A stretch of DNA of 64,000 nucleotides, from contig JADJJR010000001.1 in assembly GCA_016706425.1 (NCBI GenBank), positions 2,232,001 to 2,296,000 of the forward strand, given 5' to 3'. Under the pieces are notes generated by a model. That model saw nothing but the letters and a program-made list of their open reading frames with translations. It was not told where the DNA came from and did not search any database. Shown here in pieces: positions 1 through 8,218 of the stretch (positions within the stretch are counted from its first letter, which is position 1; each line of letters starts with the position of its first letter). The position numbers and the translations under genes were made by a program. The DNA is from Elusimicrobiota bacterium. Its GTDB lineage: Bacteria > Elusimicrobiota > Elusimicrobia > FEN-1173.

Positions 1-286
1 AATCGGCGGGCTTGCCCTGGGCCAAATTCATGGCGACCTGGGAAAACTGTTGCGTTGCCCCGCCCTGCAGGAGGAGGACCGCGAAGTTGTCGGGCACGCG
101 CAGCAGTTCCCGCAAACCGGCCAGGGCCTCCATGTGGAGGGCCTCGTAGGCGCCGCCCCGGTGGCTCATGCAAAGAACGGACATGCCCGTACCGCCGCAC
201 TCGACGACGGCCTGGGAGGCCTCTTTTAAAACGTCTTCCGGCAACACCGCCGGACCCGCGCTGAAATTAAATTTGACCCGTGTCAT
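1..286 (-). CDS. serC: Phosphoserine aminotransferase, N-terminal part (runs off left edge)
   Basis: SerC is a PLP enzyme that transaminates 3-phosphohydroxypyruvate to phosphoserine in serine synthesis. Reading the minus strand from the ATG at 284-286 gives MTRVKFNFSAGPAVLPEDVL, then GMSVLCMSHRG and LLLQGGATQQFSQVAMNL. These are the FSAGP..LP, G.S...MSHR and LLQGGAT blocks that open SerC proteins. A good ribosome site (AGGAGAGG) lies just before the ATG. Only about 95 codons are inside the window. It follows the upstream aminotransferase gene by 10 bases on the same strand, so the two are probably one operon. The assignment rests on these N-terminal motifs; the PLP lysine is outside the window. 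Confidence 0.93.
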   Translation of the reverse strand, partial: MTRVKFNFSAGPAVLPEDVLKEASQAVVECGGTGMSVLCMSHRGGAYEALHMEALAGLRELLRVPDNFAVLLLQGGATQQFSQVAMNLAQGKPAD

Positions 287-296
287 GATCCCTCTC

Positions 297-1640
297 CTAT
301 TCTTCGAAGGCTTCCGCGTGGCGGGACAAATCGGCCGCCGCGGGGTCGCCCCGCATGTCCAAAGCGCATTGCCGCATCAAATCGAACATGGGCTCGATCT
401 CCTCGACTTCAAGGCAGGAGAAGGCCACGCGGATGTCCGTGGGCGCGGTGGCGATGAGCCCGACGCCGTATTGGTCCAACAGGCGCAACCGATAAGCCTC
501 GGCGTTGAGCCCCTTGAGTCGCACGCAGAAAAAATAGCCGGAGTTGAATGGATAGGGCGTCCAGACCTCGGCGTAGGCCGGCTTTGCCAACGCTTTTTTG
601 GCCTGGTCGTAGCGGGCCTTCATCACGTCGTATTTACGCTTCTTGTCGGCCTTGTAGTCCGCCGAGGCCATGGCTTTCAAAACGACGCTCTGGGACAGCT
701 GAGAGACGTTGGACACGGCGCCGCGCACGCAACCGGCGGCTTTCTTCTCCAGCGCCTCGTTGGCCTTGGCCGGCCCGGTGAAAGTGACGAAGCCCACGCG
801 GAATCCCCAGACGTAATCTTCCTTGGTGGCGCCGTCCAGTTTGACGGGAATCAGGTTCGGATGCCGACCCGCCAACTTGGCGAAAATCGATTCTTTGGCC
901 ACGTTGGCCTCATAGGCGAGACCGAAATAGGCGTCGTCGCAGAGCACCACCAGGCGGCGACCGGCCTGGGCCAGTTCCGTGAGCGCCCGGGCGATGGACT
1001 CGGCCTCGGTTTCCGTCGGCGTGTAGCCCGTGGGGTTGTTGGGGAAGTTGAGGACCACGACGGCCTTTTGGCCGGGCTTCACCTCGCCCAGGGCCCGGGC
1101 GAAACCGGCGGTGTCGAACCCGGCGTTGTTGACGAAAAGCGGGTAACGGACGATCCGCCCGCCACGGCGCAGGCCGAAGATCATGTTGTAGTTGCCCCAG
1201 AGCTGGTCCGGCACGTACACGGGGTCCCCCGCGTCGACGAACATGTCGGCGGCGACGCTCAGCCCGTGGGTGATGCCGCCCACGACCACCGGGGTGCCGA
1301 CGGCATCGGCCTTCAGGGACGGGTTTTTCTCCAGCAAGGCTTTGCGCCAGGCCTGGCGCAGTTCCAAGCTCCCGTAAGACGGGGCGTAGTTCAAGGCGTC
1401 CTGGGGGGACACCCCGGGCAATTGCTTCATGATGGACGGCAAATACATGGGTTCGCCCTTTTCCTTGGCGATGCCGATGGTGGCGTTGAACTTCTTGGCC
1501 TTCTGGCGGGCCTCGGCGGTTTGAGTCAGGATGCCCTTGGGAAAATAAAACTCCCGGCCCAGGGTCGACAAAGCGGCGAAGGTTTCCGGCGCTTCGCGTT
1601 GGATGAGGCCGTTCAATTCAACAGCCAGGGAATGGCTCAT
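297..1640 (-). CDS. Class I/II PLP-dependent aminotransferase
   Basis: This 447-residue protein has the fold-type I aminotransferase layout: an N-terminal substrate-arm region, VVGGITHGLSVA near 119-130 (cofactor phosphate region), FPNNPTG at 199-205, DDAYFG at 235-240 (the aspartate that contacts the PLP pyridine nitrogen) and LDGATKEDYVWG with Lys273 as the likely Schiff-base lysine. The substrate cannot be read from sequence; aspartate or aromatic amino acids are the usual options. A GAGGAG ribosome site precedes the ATG, and a TATAAT box (1672-1677, minus strand) overlaps the end of the upstream protease gene, so it may have its own promoter. serC follows 10 bases downstream, which suggests a role in amino-acid synthesis. 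Confidence 0.85.
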   Translation of the reverse strand: MSHSLAVELNGLIQREAPETFAALSTLGREFYFPKGILTQTAEARQKAKKFNATIGIAKEKGEPMYLPSIMKQLPGVSPQDALNYAPSYGSLELRQAWRKALLEKNPSLKADAVGTPVVVGGITHGLSVAADMFVDAGDPVYVPDQLWGNYNMIFGLRRGGRIVRYPLFVNNAGFDTAGFARALGEVKPGQKAVVVLNFPNNPTGYTPTETEAESIARALTELAQAGRRLVVLCDDAYFGLAYEANVAKESIFAKLAGRHPNLIPVKLDGATKEDYVWGFRVGFVTFTGPAKANEALEKKAAGCVRGAVSNVSQLSQSVVLKAMASADYKADKKRKYDVMKARYDQAKKALAKPAYAEVWTPYPFNSGYFFCVRLKGLNAEAYRLRLLDQYGVGLIATAPTDIRVAFSCLEVEEIEPMFDLMRQCALDMRGDPAAADLSRHAEAFEE

Positions 1641-1672
1641 AAAACAATCTCCTCATTGAGGTTGGGGGCAAA

Positions 1673-2905
1673 TTATAACTTATGAAGGGCGGCGAGGCGC
1701 TCCACCAGCGGCGGGTGCGTGTGGTGGATCCAGACGTAAAACGGGTGCGGCGTAAGATTGGCCAGACTGTCGGCGGAGAGTTTTTTGAGTCCCGTGGCCA
1801 AATCGCGGCCCGTGCCCAGGGCCTCCGTCGCGAACCGGTCGGCCTCGAACTCGTTTCGGCGGGAATAGGCGAGAAGCGGCAGGGTCAAGAGTAAATTCAC
1901 GGGCGCAAAAAGAACGCCGAAGAGCGCGAACCCAGCGTGCACAGAGGGGAGGTCCACCCGGAAAGCGGCAAACAGGGCCTCCCATCCCAGGGACAGGGAC
2001 AAAAGGAAAAACATCCCCCCGCTCTGCAACACGCCGAGAGCGAACCCGACCCAGACATGGTGCTTTTTGTGGTGGCCGATTTCGTGGGCGAGAACCCCCG
2101 TCAACTCCGGAACGGTTTGCTTTTGAACCAGCGTGTCAAAAAGGGCGATGCGCTTGTTTTTCCCGAACCCCGTGAAAAAAGCGTTGGCCTTGGAGGACCG
2201 GCGAGACCCGTCGATCACGAACAGGTTGGTGAGGGGGTAATCCAACCGTTTCGCCAGGTCGAAGATCGCCGCGCGCAGTTCCCCCTCCGGCAAGGGCGTG
2301 AATTTGTTGAACAGGGGCATGATGAGGGTCGGAGCGATAAATTGCAAAAACAGGGAAAAGGCGGCTACCGTTCCCCAGGCCCACAGCCAGGCCCCGGAAC
2401 CCAGGCGAGCAAACAGCCAAAGGAGCAGGGCCACCAGGGGCCCGCCGATAACAACCGCCAAGAGATTCCCCTTCAGACGATCCAACAGAAATGTTTTGAG
2501 CGTGGTTCGGTTGAAGCCGAATTTGGCCTCCAAGCGAAACGTGGCGTACCCGGCGAAGGGAATTCCCAGGAGTTGTTTTAAAAAAAACAACGTCCCCAAA
2601 AACAGCGTCCCCGTCGTCACCGGCCCGAACCCCCACCCCCGGCACCAGATGTCCAGGGTGCCGAACCCGCCCAGGAACCAAAAGCCAACCAACACCCCCA
2701 ACCCCACGGCCGAGGAAACGAACCCGAATTTCGTCTTGGCGCGGGTGTAGTCCTGGGAACGCGCGTAGCGGTCGGGCGGGTAAACGTCCTCGAAGCCCGG
2801 GGGGGGATCCCGCCGGAGGGAACGCAAATTCAAAACCTCCGCGACCCATTCCACGGCCTGGGTGGCCAAAAGACCGATCAGGACAACAGCGGCCAGGGGG
2901 GTCAT
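1673..2905 (-). CDS. Ste24/CAAX-type M48 membrane metalloprotease
   Basis: This 410-residue integral-membrane zinc protease carries HEIGHH at 274-279 (zinc ligands His274 and His278, catalytic Glu275) and NEFEAD at 351-356, whose Glu354 is the likely third ligand. Multiple hydrophobic segments precede and flank the catalytic part (about 5-20, 65-85, 95-120, 145-190, 285-305, 325-345), as in Ste24/CAAX prenyl protease 1 homologues rather than the shorter HtpX. In bacteria these enzymes are usually linked to membrane-protein quality control; the substrate here is unknown. Its ATG overlaps the stop of the RND pump gene (ATGA), so translation is probably coupled. It is the last gene of the response-regulator/FtsH-like/efflux run. 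Confidence 0.88.
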   Translation of the reverse strand: MTPLAAVVLIGLLATQAVEWVAEVLNLRSLRRDPPPGFEDVYPPDRYARSQDYTRAKTKFGFVSSAVGLGVLVGFWFLGGFGTLDIWCRGWGFGPVTTGTLFLGTLFFLKQLLGIPFAGYATFRLEAKFGFNRTTLKTFLLDRLKGNLLAVVIGGPLVALLLWLFARLGSGAWLWAWGTVAAFSLFLQFIAPTLIMPLFNKFTPLPEGELRAAIFDLAKRLDYPLTNLFVIDGSRRSSKANAFFTGFGKNKRIALFDTLVQKQTVPELTGVLAHEIGHHKKHHVWVGFALGVLQSGGMFFLLSLSLGWEALFAAFRVDLPSVHAGFALFGVLFAPVNLLLTLPLLAYSRRNEFEADRFATEALGTGRDLATGLKKLSADSLANLTPHPFYVWIHHTHPPLVERLAALHKL

Positions 2906-5900
2906 CGACCGCCGCTCTCGAATTCACCCAATTCGACAAGGGCTTCCTTTAAATCTTTGTCGTGACGGTGGCTTTGGAGCCTCGCCAACAAACTGTAGGC
3001 GGCGGGCACCACGAAGAGAGTCAAGAGGGTCGAGGCGATCATGCCCCCGATCACGACCACGGCCATGGGCCGCACGGTTTCGGACCCCGCCCCCAGGGAC
3101 AGGGCCGCCGGAATCGCCCCGGCGATCGTGGACACCGAGGTCATCAAGATCGGGCGCAGCCGGACGGGACAGGCCTCCAACAGGGCGGAGTGCACGTCCC
3201 GCCCCAATTTGCGCCGTTCGTTCGTGAACTCGACGAGCAAAATGGAGTTCTTTTTCACGATGCCCATCAAGAGAAGAAGGCCGATCATACTGTAGATGTT
3301 GAGCGTGATGCCCGTCAGCTTGAGCGCGAGGAAGGCCCCCGTGACGCTAAAAGGGAGCGCCAGGAGCACCGTGAACGGGTGGATAAAGCTGTTGAACTGC
3401 GCGCCCAGCACCATGTAGGCCACGAAGAGGCCCAACACCAGGGCGAACATCAAACTTTGAAAGGATTCCTTGTAGGTCTGGGCACTCCCCGAAAAGACGA
3501 TGCGGTAGCCCTCCGGCAGGGAGCGGCCCAGCCCCTCGACGAACGCCAACGCCTCGCCCTGGGATTTCCCCGTCGCCACGTTGGCGAACAAGCCGATGGA
3601 TCGCTCCCGGTTTTTGCGGGTGATGGTGAGTAGCGTGGGTTTTTCCACCAGGGACACCACGTCCGACAACCGAACCAGTTCGCCCCGGTTGTTGCGGACA
3701 AAGATTTTCCCGATGTCCGCGGGCCGGCGGCGGTCGGCGTCGGCCAGCCGGAGGCGGATGTCGTAGCGTTTGCCGCCCCGGGTGTATTTGCCGGCGCGGA
3801 CGCCGCCGATCATGGCGTTGATGGTGTTGGCGATGGAGGCCACCGTGACGCCCCGTTCGTTGGCCTTTTCCCGGTCGGGGGCGACGCGTACTTCGGGCAT
3901 GCCCAGCCGGTAATCGGTGTCGATGTCGACCATGAGCCCGGAGTCGACCATTTTTTTCATGAGCCCCTCGGTGATCTCCCCCATCTTGTCGAAGTCGCGC
4001 CCACGCAGGGAAAATTCCACCGGGTACCCCCGTTGGGACGTGAACCCCGACTGGGACAGGTCTTGAACGCTGACGCGCTGGATGCCCTCGATCTTTTTCA
4101 ATTCCTTGCGCAAATGGTCGATGAGTTCGGGCTGGCCCGGGGCCCGCCGGAACGGCTCCGCGACCGGCCGCCGGCCCTTGGGTTTCATGGTGACGAACAT
4201 CATGCCGCTGTTGACGTCCCCGCCGCCGAAGCCCCCCACGGCGCCGAAATACTTTTCGATTTCCGGACGGGCGGCCAGGGCCGCCTCGACCCGGCGCATG
4301 GCCTCGTCGGTGACCTCCAGCGAGGTGCCGAGAGCGGTTTGAACGCGGATCAGAAACCGGCTCTGGTCCTGGGACGGCACAAATTCTTTTTTCAGGGATT
4401 TGGCCAACCCCAACGAGAGGACGAAAACGAGCGTGGCGACCCCGACCACCGTCCACCGCCACGCCAGGACGGCATGGAGGGATCGTGCGTAGAGTTGCGC
4501 CAGGGATTTCATCACCCGGTCCACCCCGCGCCCCAGGGCGGTGCTGTGGCCCACCTCGAGGAACTGGGAACACCGCATGGGCGCCAGGGTCAAGGCCTCC
4601 AGCAACGACAGGGAGACCGCCACGGACAGCGTGACACCGAACTGGTAAAGGAATTTGCCCACGATGCCCTTCATGAAGATCACGGGAACGAAAATGGCGA
4701 GGATCGCGACGGTGGCCGCCAGGGCGGCGAAGGTGATTTCGCGGGCGCCGATCAGGGCGGCTTTGACGCGGGACTGCCCCGCTTCCCGGTGGCGCACGAT
4801 GTTCTCCAACACCATGATGGCGTCGTCCACGACGATGCCCACGCACAACGACAGGCCCAGCAGGGTGAAGGTGTTCAAGGTGAAGCCGAAGAAATACAGC
4901 AAGATGAACGCCCCGATGATGGACGTCGGAATGGCCAGAATCACGTTCAAGGCGGAGCTGAAGGACCCCAGAAAAACCCAACAGACGATGGAGGTGAGCA
5001 CGGCCGCGAGGACCAAGGTCGTCACCAACTCGTGGACCGACTCTTCAATGAATTGGGTGGTGTCGAAATTGACACCCACGGTGAGACCCGCCGGAAGGTC
5101 TTTTTGAACCGCCGCCATCCGTTCCTTCACGGCCTTGGCCACGGACACGGCGTTGGCCCCCCGCTGTTTGCGGATGCCCAACCCCACCGCCGAAACGCCG
5201 TTTACCCGGGAAATGCGCCGCACGTCCGCCAGGCCGTCCTCCACCTCGGCGACGTCGCCCAAGCGGAGGGTGCGGTAGATGGGCGACCCGCTGCGGGACG
5301 GGACGATGATCCGGCGGAATTCGTCGACCGTGGCCGCCTCGCCCAGGACCCGGACGTTCAGCTCCTGCCGGCCGGTCTCGATGCGCCCGGCGGGCACCTC
5401 GGCGTGCTGGGCTTCGATGGCGCGCAGAATGTCCTCGGCGGCGAGTTCCCGGGCGCGCAACCGGTCGGCGTCCAGCCAGACGCGCAGATTGGGCTCCACA
5501 TAACCGCCCAGGAAAACCTCGGCCACCCCGGGCACGGTGGTGAACCGGTCCTTCACGTGGTCCCGGACATATTCCATCAGGTCCCGCCGGGGCTTGTCCC
5601 CCGAGACGGCCAACCACATGATGGGCTGGTCCTCGGGGTTCGACTTCGACACCACCGCCGGGTCGGCGTCCCGGGGCAACAACCGCTGGGCCTGGGCCAG
5701 CTTGGATTGAACTTCCTGAAGGGCGACGTCGATGTCCTTGGACAATTCAAATTCGAGGGTCACCCGGGCGCTGCCCTGCCGGGACGTCGAGGACACCTCC
5801 TGGATACCTTGGACGCTCATGACCGCGTCCTCGATCACGTCGGTGATTTCGGTCTCGATCACTTCCGGCGCCGCGCCCTCCCAATCGATGGAAACAGACA

Positions 5901-6033
5901 AGACGGGGAAATCGACGTCCGGCAGTTGACTGACGCCCATGCGGTTGAAACCGACCGCGCCGAAAGCGATCAACCCGATCATCAGCATCCAGGCGAAAAC
6001 GGGTTTTTTGATGGAGAGGTCGGAAAGGATCAC
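2902..6033 (-). CDS. RND-family efflux transporter, HAE1/AcrB type
   Basis: This inner-membrane proton-driven pump has about 1043 residues when started at the GTG at 6031-6033. That start gives the typical RND N-terminus (VILSDLSIKKPVFAWMLMIG) and forms a GTGA overlap with the stop of the TolC-type gene; a longer reading from 6123 is unlikely. Typical family blocks include GLSLCVGIVVDDAIMVLENI in the central transmembrane bundle, with the paired aspartates of the proton relay, and the second-half repeat MIGLLLLMGIVKKNSILLVEF. Length and duplicated architecture match the hydrophobe/amphiphile efflux family. No periplasmic adaptor gene lies beside it, although pumps of this class normally need one. 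The exported substrate cannot be predicted. Confidence 0.93.
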   Translation of the reverse strand: MILSDLSIKKPVFAWMLMIGLIAFGAVGFNRMGVSQLPDVDFPVLSVSIDWEGAAPEVIETEITDVIEDAVMSVQGIQEVSSTSRQGSARVTLEFELSKDIDVALQEVQSKLAQAQRLLPRDADPAVVSKSNPEDQPIMWLAVSGDKPRRDLMEYVRDHVKDRFTTVPGVAEVFLGGYVEPNLRVWLDADRLRARELAAEDILRAIEAQHAEVPAGRIETGRQELNVRVLGEAATVDEFRRIIVPSRSGSPIYRTLRLGDVAEVEDGLADVRRISRVNGVSAVGLGIRKQRGANAVSVAKAVKERMAAVQKDLPAGLTVGVNFDTTQFIEESVHELVTTLVLAAVLTSIVCWVFLGSFSSALNVILAIPTSIIGAFILLYFFGFTLNTFTLLGLSLCVGIVVDDAIMVLENIVRHREAGQSRVKAALIGAREITFAALAATVAILAIFVPVIFMKGIVGKFLYQFGVTLSVAVSLSLLEALTLAPMRCSQFLEVGHSTALGRGVDRVMKSLAQLYARSLHAVLAWRWTVVGVATLVFVLSLGLAKSLKKEFVPSQDQSRFLIRVQTALGTSLEVTDEAMRRVEAALAARPEIEKYFGAVGGFGGGDVNSGMMFVTMKPKGRRPVAEPFRRAPGQPELIDHLRKELKKIEGIQRVSVQDLSQSGFTSQRGYPVEFSLRGRDFDKMGEITEGLMKKMVDSGLMVDIDTDYRLGMPEVRVAPDREKANERGVTVASIANTINAMIGGVRAGKYTRGGKRYDIRLRLADADRRRPADIGKIFVRNNRGELVRLSDVVSLVEKPTLLTITRKNRERSIGLFANVATGKSQGEALAFVEGLGRSLPEGYRIVFSGSAQTYKESFQSLMFALVLGLFVAYMVLGAQFNSFIHPFTVLLALPFSVTGAFLALKLTGITLNIYSMIGLLLLMGIVKKNSILLVEFTNERRKLGRDVHSALLEACPVRLRPILMTSVSTIAGAIPAALSLGAGSETVRPMAVVVIGGMIASTLLTLFVVPAAYSLLARLQSHRHDKDLKEALVELGEFESGGR

Positions 6034-7283
6034 GGGACCCGCCCCATCGACAAACCCAACAAAAGCAGGGCGTTTTTGGCCTCGGTGCGGGCGACCGCGA
6101 GGGCGTGGCGGGCCTCCTGCCAACTGTTCATGGCGCTCAGCACGTCCAGGTTGGTCACGAGACCCAACCGATACTCCCGCGCCAACTCGCGGTGGTGGTT
6201 CTCGGCCAAGACGGCGGCCCGGGCCAAAGCGTCGGCCTGGGCCAGAAGGGTCGACAGATTTTGGTACCGCTCCCGGAGCTCGCGCTCGGCCTCGCGCCGG
6301 GCGCGGCGCAAGCGCAGGTCCGCCGCGCGGCGGTCGGATTCCGCGCCCCGCACGGCACCGGTCACGGCCCCACCCGTGTAAAGGGGCGCGTCCAACGAAA
6401 GGAGGACGTCCCAGTTGATGGGTTCGTTAAAACCGGTGCGCTTCAAATAATAATTTCCCTCGGCGCTCACGGTCGGCCACCGCGTGCGTCGAACCGAGGC
6501 CGCCCATTGGCGCTGGGCCGCCGCTTCGTTTTGGGCGGCCAGCAAATCGGGCCGCGCGGGCAAGGCGGCGAGGCACGCCGCCAGCGCGGGCGGCGGTCCC
6601 GCGGGGGGAGCGTCGTCGGCCACGCCCGCGACGTCTTTCCCCGTAAAAGATCGCAGGATCTCCAGGCCCACGGCCCGTCGTCCGCGCGCGGCGACGAGGC
6701 GTGCGTCCAAGTCGGCGATTTGGGCGTCGGTGGAAAGGACTTCGCTTTGGCGGGAACGGCCGATGGTCGTCCTCTTGCGCAGTTCCACCGCCCGCTCCCG
6801 GGTTAAGGCCGCGAGGGATTCCAAACTGACGATTTCGAGATCGCTTTCCACGACGGTGTAGAACACCCGGGCGATGTCCTCGCGCAGGCGCAAGCGGGCG
6901 GCGGCCAAGTCCCCGGCGCGCGCCGCGGCGAGGGCGTTTTGGGCTTTGAGAGCCGCGAATTCCCGGAACCCCGCGAACAGGGTCTGGCGCGCGTACACGC
7001 TGGCTTCGGGCCGCTCCCGCCGGGTGAAAGTGCTGTTGGATCCGACGGGCACGCCGCTGACGTCTTGAATCCGCTCCGTCCCGCGCACGCCCAGGCGGGG
7101 CAAAACAGCCGCGCGCAATTCCGTGACGCCCGCCTCCGCCCGGCGGACGGCCTCTTCGGAAAGGCCGATGGTTTCGCTTTGAGCGAGGGCGGCGTCGGTG
7201 ATCCGAGACAACGTCAAGACGTCTCCCGCGCGCGCGCGGGGGACCATTAAAAGAATGATTAAACCGCTCAGGAGGGATCGCAT
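6030..7283 (-). CDS. TolC-family outer-membrane efflux channel
   Basis: This protein of about 417 residues begins at the ATG at 7281-7283 with a cleavable signal peptide (MRSLLSGLIILLMVPRARAG). The mature part is alanine-, leucine- and arginine-rich with long heptad-like helices in two halves, typical of outer-membrane efflux proteins: an AVRRAEAGVTELRAAVLPRL stretch early, a YTRRER/YARQTLFAGF strand region, and a repeat (NYYLKRTG...DVLLSLDAPLYTGGAV) in the second half. It would form the trimeric exit duct for the RND pump encoded immediately downstream through a four-base GTGA overlap. Readings that start further upstream extend into the region before the signal peptide and are not credible. 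Confidence 0.88.
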   Translation of the reverse strand: MRSLLSGLIILLMVPRARAGDVLTLSRITDAALAQSETIGLSEEAVRRAEAGVTELRAAVLPRLGVRGTERIQDVSGVPVGSNSTFTRRERPEASVYARQTLFAGFREFAALKAQNALAAARAGDLAAARLRLREDIARVFYTVVESDLEIVSLESLAALTRERAVELRKRTTIGRSRQSEVLSTDAQIADLDARLVAARGRRAVGLEILRSFTGKDVAGVADDAPPAGPPPALAACLAALPARPDLLAAQNEAAAQRQWAASVRRTRWPTVSAEGNYYLKRTGFNEPINWDVLLSLDAPLYTGGAVTGAVRGAESDRRAADLRLRRARREAERELRERYQNLSTLLAQADALARAAVLAENHHRELAREYRLGLVTNLDVLSAMNSWQEARHALAVARTEAKNALLLLGLSMGRVP

Positions 7284-7327
7284 AGGCGGACGGAAATGAA
7301 AACCTATTTTAGCAGTTGCTGAGGGAC

Positions 7328-8218
7328 TTACAGGCCCGGGCGACCGCGGGGCGTCGCGGATTTCACAGGGGCGGCCACTCCACCGACGGGTTCCAGGGGC
7401 TCCTCGCCGGCACCGCCTTTGGCGCGGTCCAGTGTGGCCAAATCGCTTTGCCACAAACGCTTTCCCCGGGGGTTTTGGAGACGGACGACCGCGATCAAGG
7501 CGTGGGTTGGATCGTATTTTTGACACACTTCCCGCGCGGCGTCGGCGGCGGCGTTGAACAGGACCTCCGCCGACACGCGCTCGGGATCGTCTTCCCCGGC
7601 GTGAAGCGTCAAAACCAGAGTCTGGTCCTTCACGGCGCCCGTGACGGCTTGCACGCCGAGCAGCACATTCACGAAAGGATTCCCCGTCATATTGTGGTGC
7701 AACCGGGCCGCCGTCAATCGGGCCATGAATTCAGCCAACGTGAGGCCGTCCTCCGTCGGTTCTTCGCCCCCCCCCTTCACCCATTCGATGGCGAGGCGGG
7801 ATTGGAACTCCTCCTGGGAAATGCGAATATTCCGGAGCTTTTCGTAATCCTCAAACCGCTGTATGAGATCCAGGCGCGTGCCCAGTTTGTGGTCCTGCAG
7901 TTGGAGGACGAGGTGTTCGACTTTGGCGTCGGTGGATTGGCCCACCCGGTTGGTGACGCGGAGCAAATTGTCCAGGGCGTCCAGCTTTTTCGGCTTCAGT
8001 TCCAGGTTGTCGCCCACCAGGTCGTCGAGCACATGGCGAACATACAGGGTCCCTTCCACAAACCGGGCGGTCACGTCCATCTTGTATTCCCGTCGACAGA
8101 TGTCCTGGACGTGTTCCGCCACCTTGTCCCGGGAATAACTGGGACGAAAACAGGCGCTAAGCGCGAGGAGCGGGATCGCCGGGAGCAATCGCCGGCGGGG
8201 TCGCGGGGGGCAGGGCAT
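7328..8218 (-). CDS. Putative lipoprotein of unknown function in the efflux operon
   Basis: About 296 residues. The chosen ATG at 8216-8218 gives an arginine-rich n-region, a hydrophobic core and the lipobox LSAC (MPCPPRPRRRLLPAIPLLALSAC), so the mature protein should be lipid-anchored at Cys23. The rest is charged and mostly helical with no motif I recognise (for example YKMDVTARFVEGTLYVRHVL and RFEDYEKLRNIRISQEEF), ending in a low-complexity Pro/Ala/Gly tail. The start overlaps the end of the FtsH-like gene by about 60 bases, and the TolC-type gene begins 44 bases downstream. An envelope role linked to the pump or to the protease is plausible but unproven. It does not look like an RND adaptor: I see no lipoyl/hairpin pattern. 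Confidence 0.65.
   Translation of the reverse strand: MPCPPRPRRRLLPAIPLLALSACFRPSYSRDKVAEHVQDICRREYKMDVTARFVEGTLYVRHVLDDLVGDNLELKPKKLDALDNLLRVTNRVGQSTDAKVEHLVLQLQDHKLGTRLDLIQRFEDYEKLRNIRISQEEFQSRLAIEWVKGGGEEPTEDGLTLAEFMARLTAARLHHNMTGNPFVNVLLGVQAVTGAVKDQTLVLTLHAGEDDPERVSAEVLFNAAADAAREVCQKYDPTHALIAVVRLQNPRGKRLWQSDLATLDRAKGGAGEEPLEPVGGVAAPVKSATPRGRPGL

Noticed and set aside
168..1685. A long plus-strand open frame opposite the aminotransferase
   Set aside because: It mirrors the minus-strand aminotransferase codons, has no recognisable domain and contains Gly/His-rich composition typical of an antisense shadow in GC-rich DNA.
4033..6381. A 782-codon plus-strand frame over the RND gene
   Set aside because: Shadow of the RND and TolC genes, spanning both without its own ribosome site or motif.
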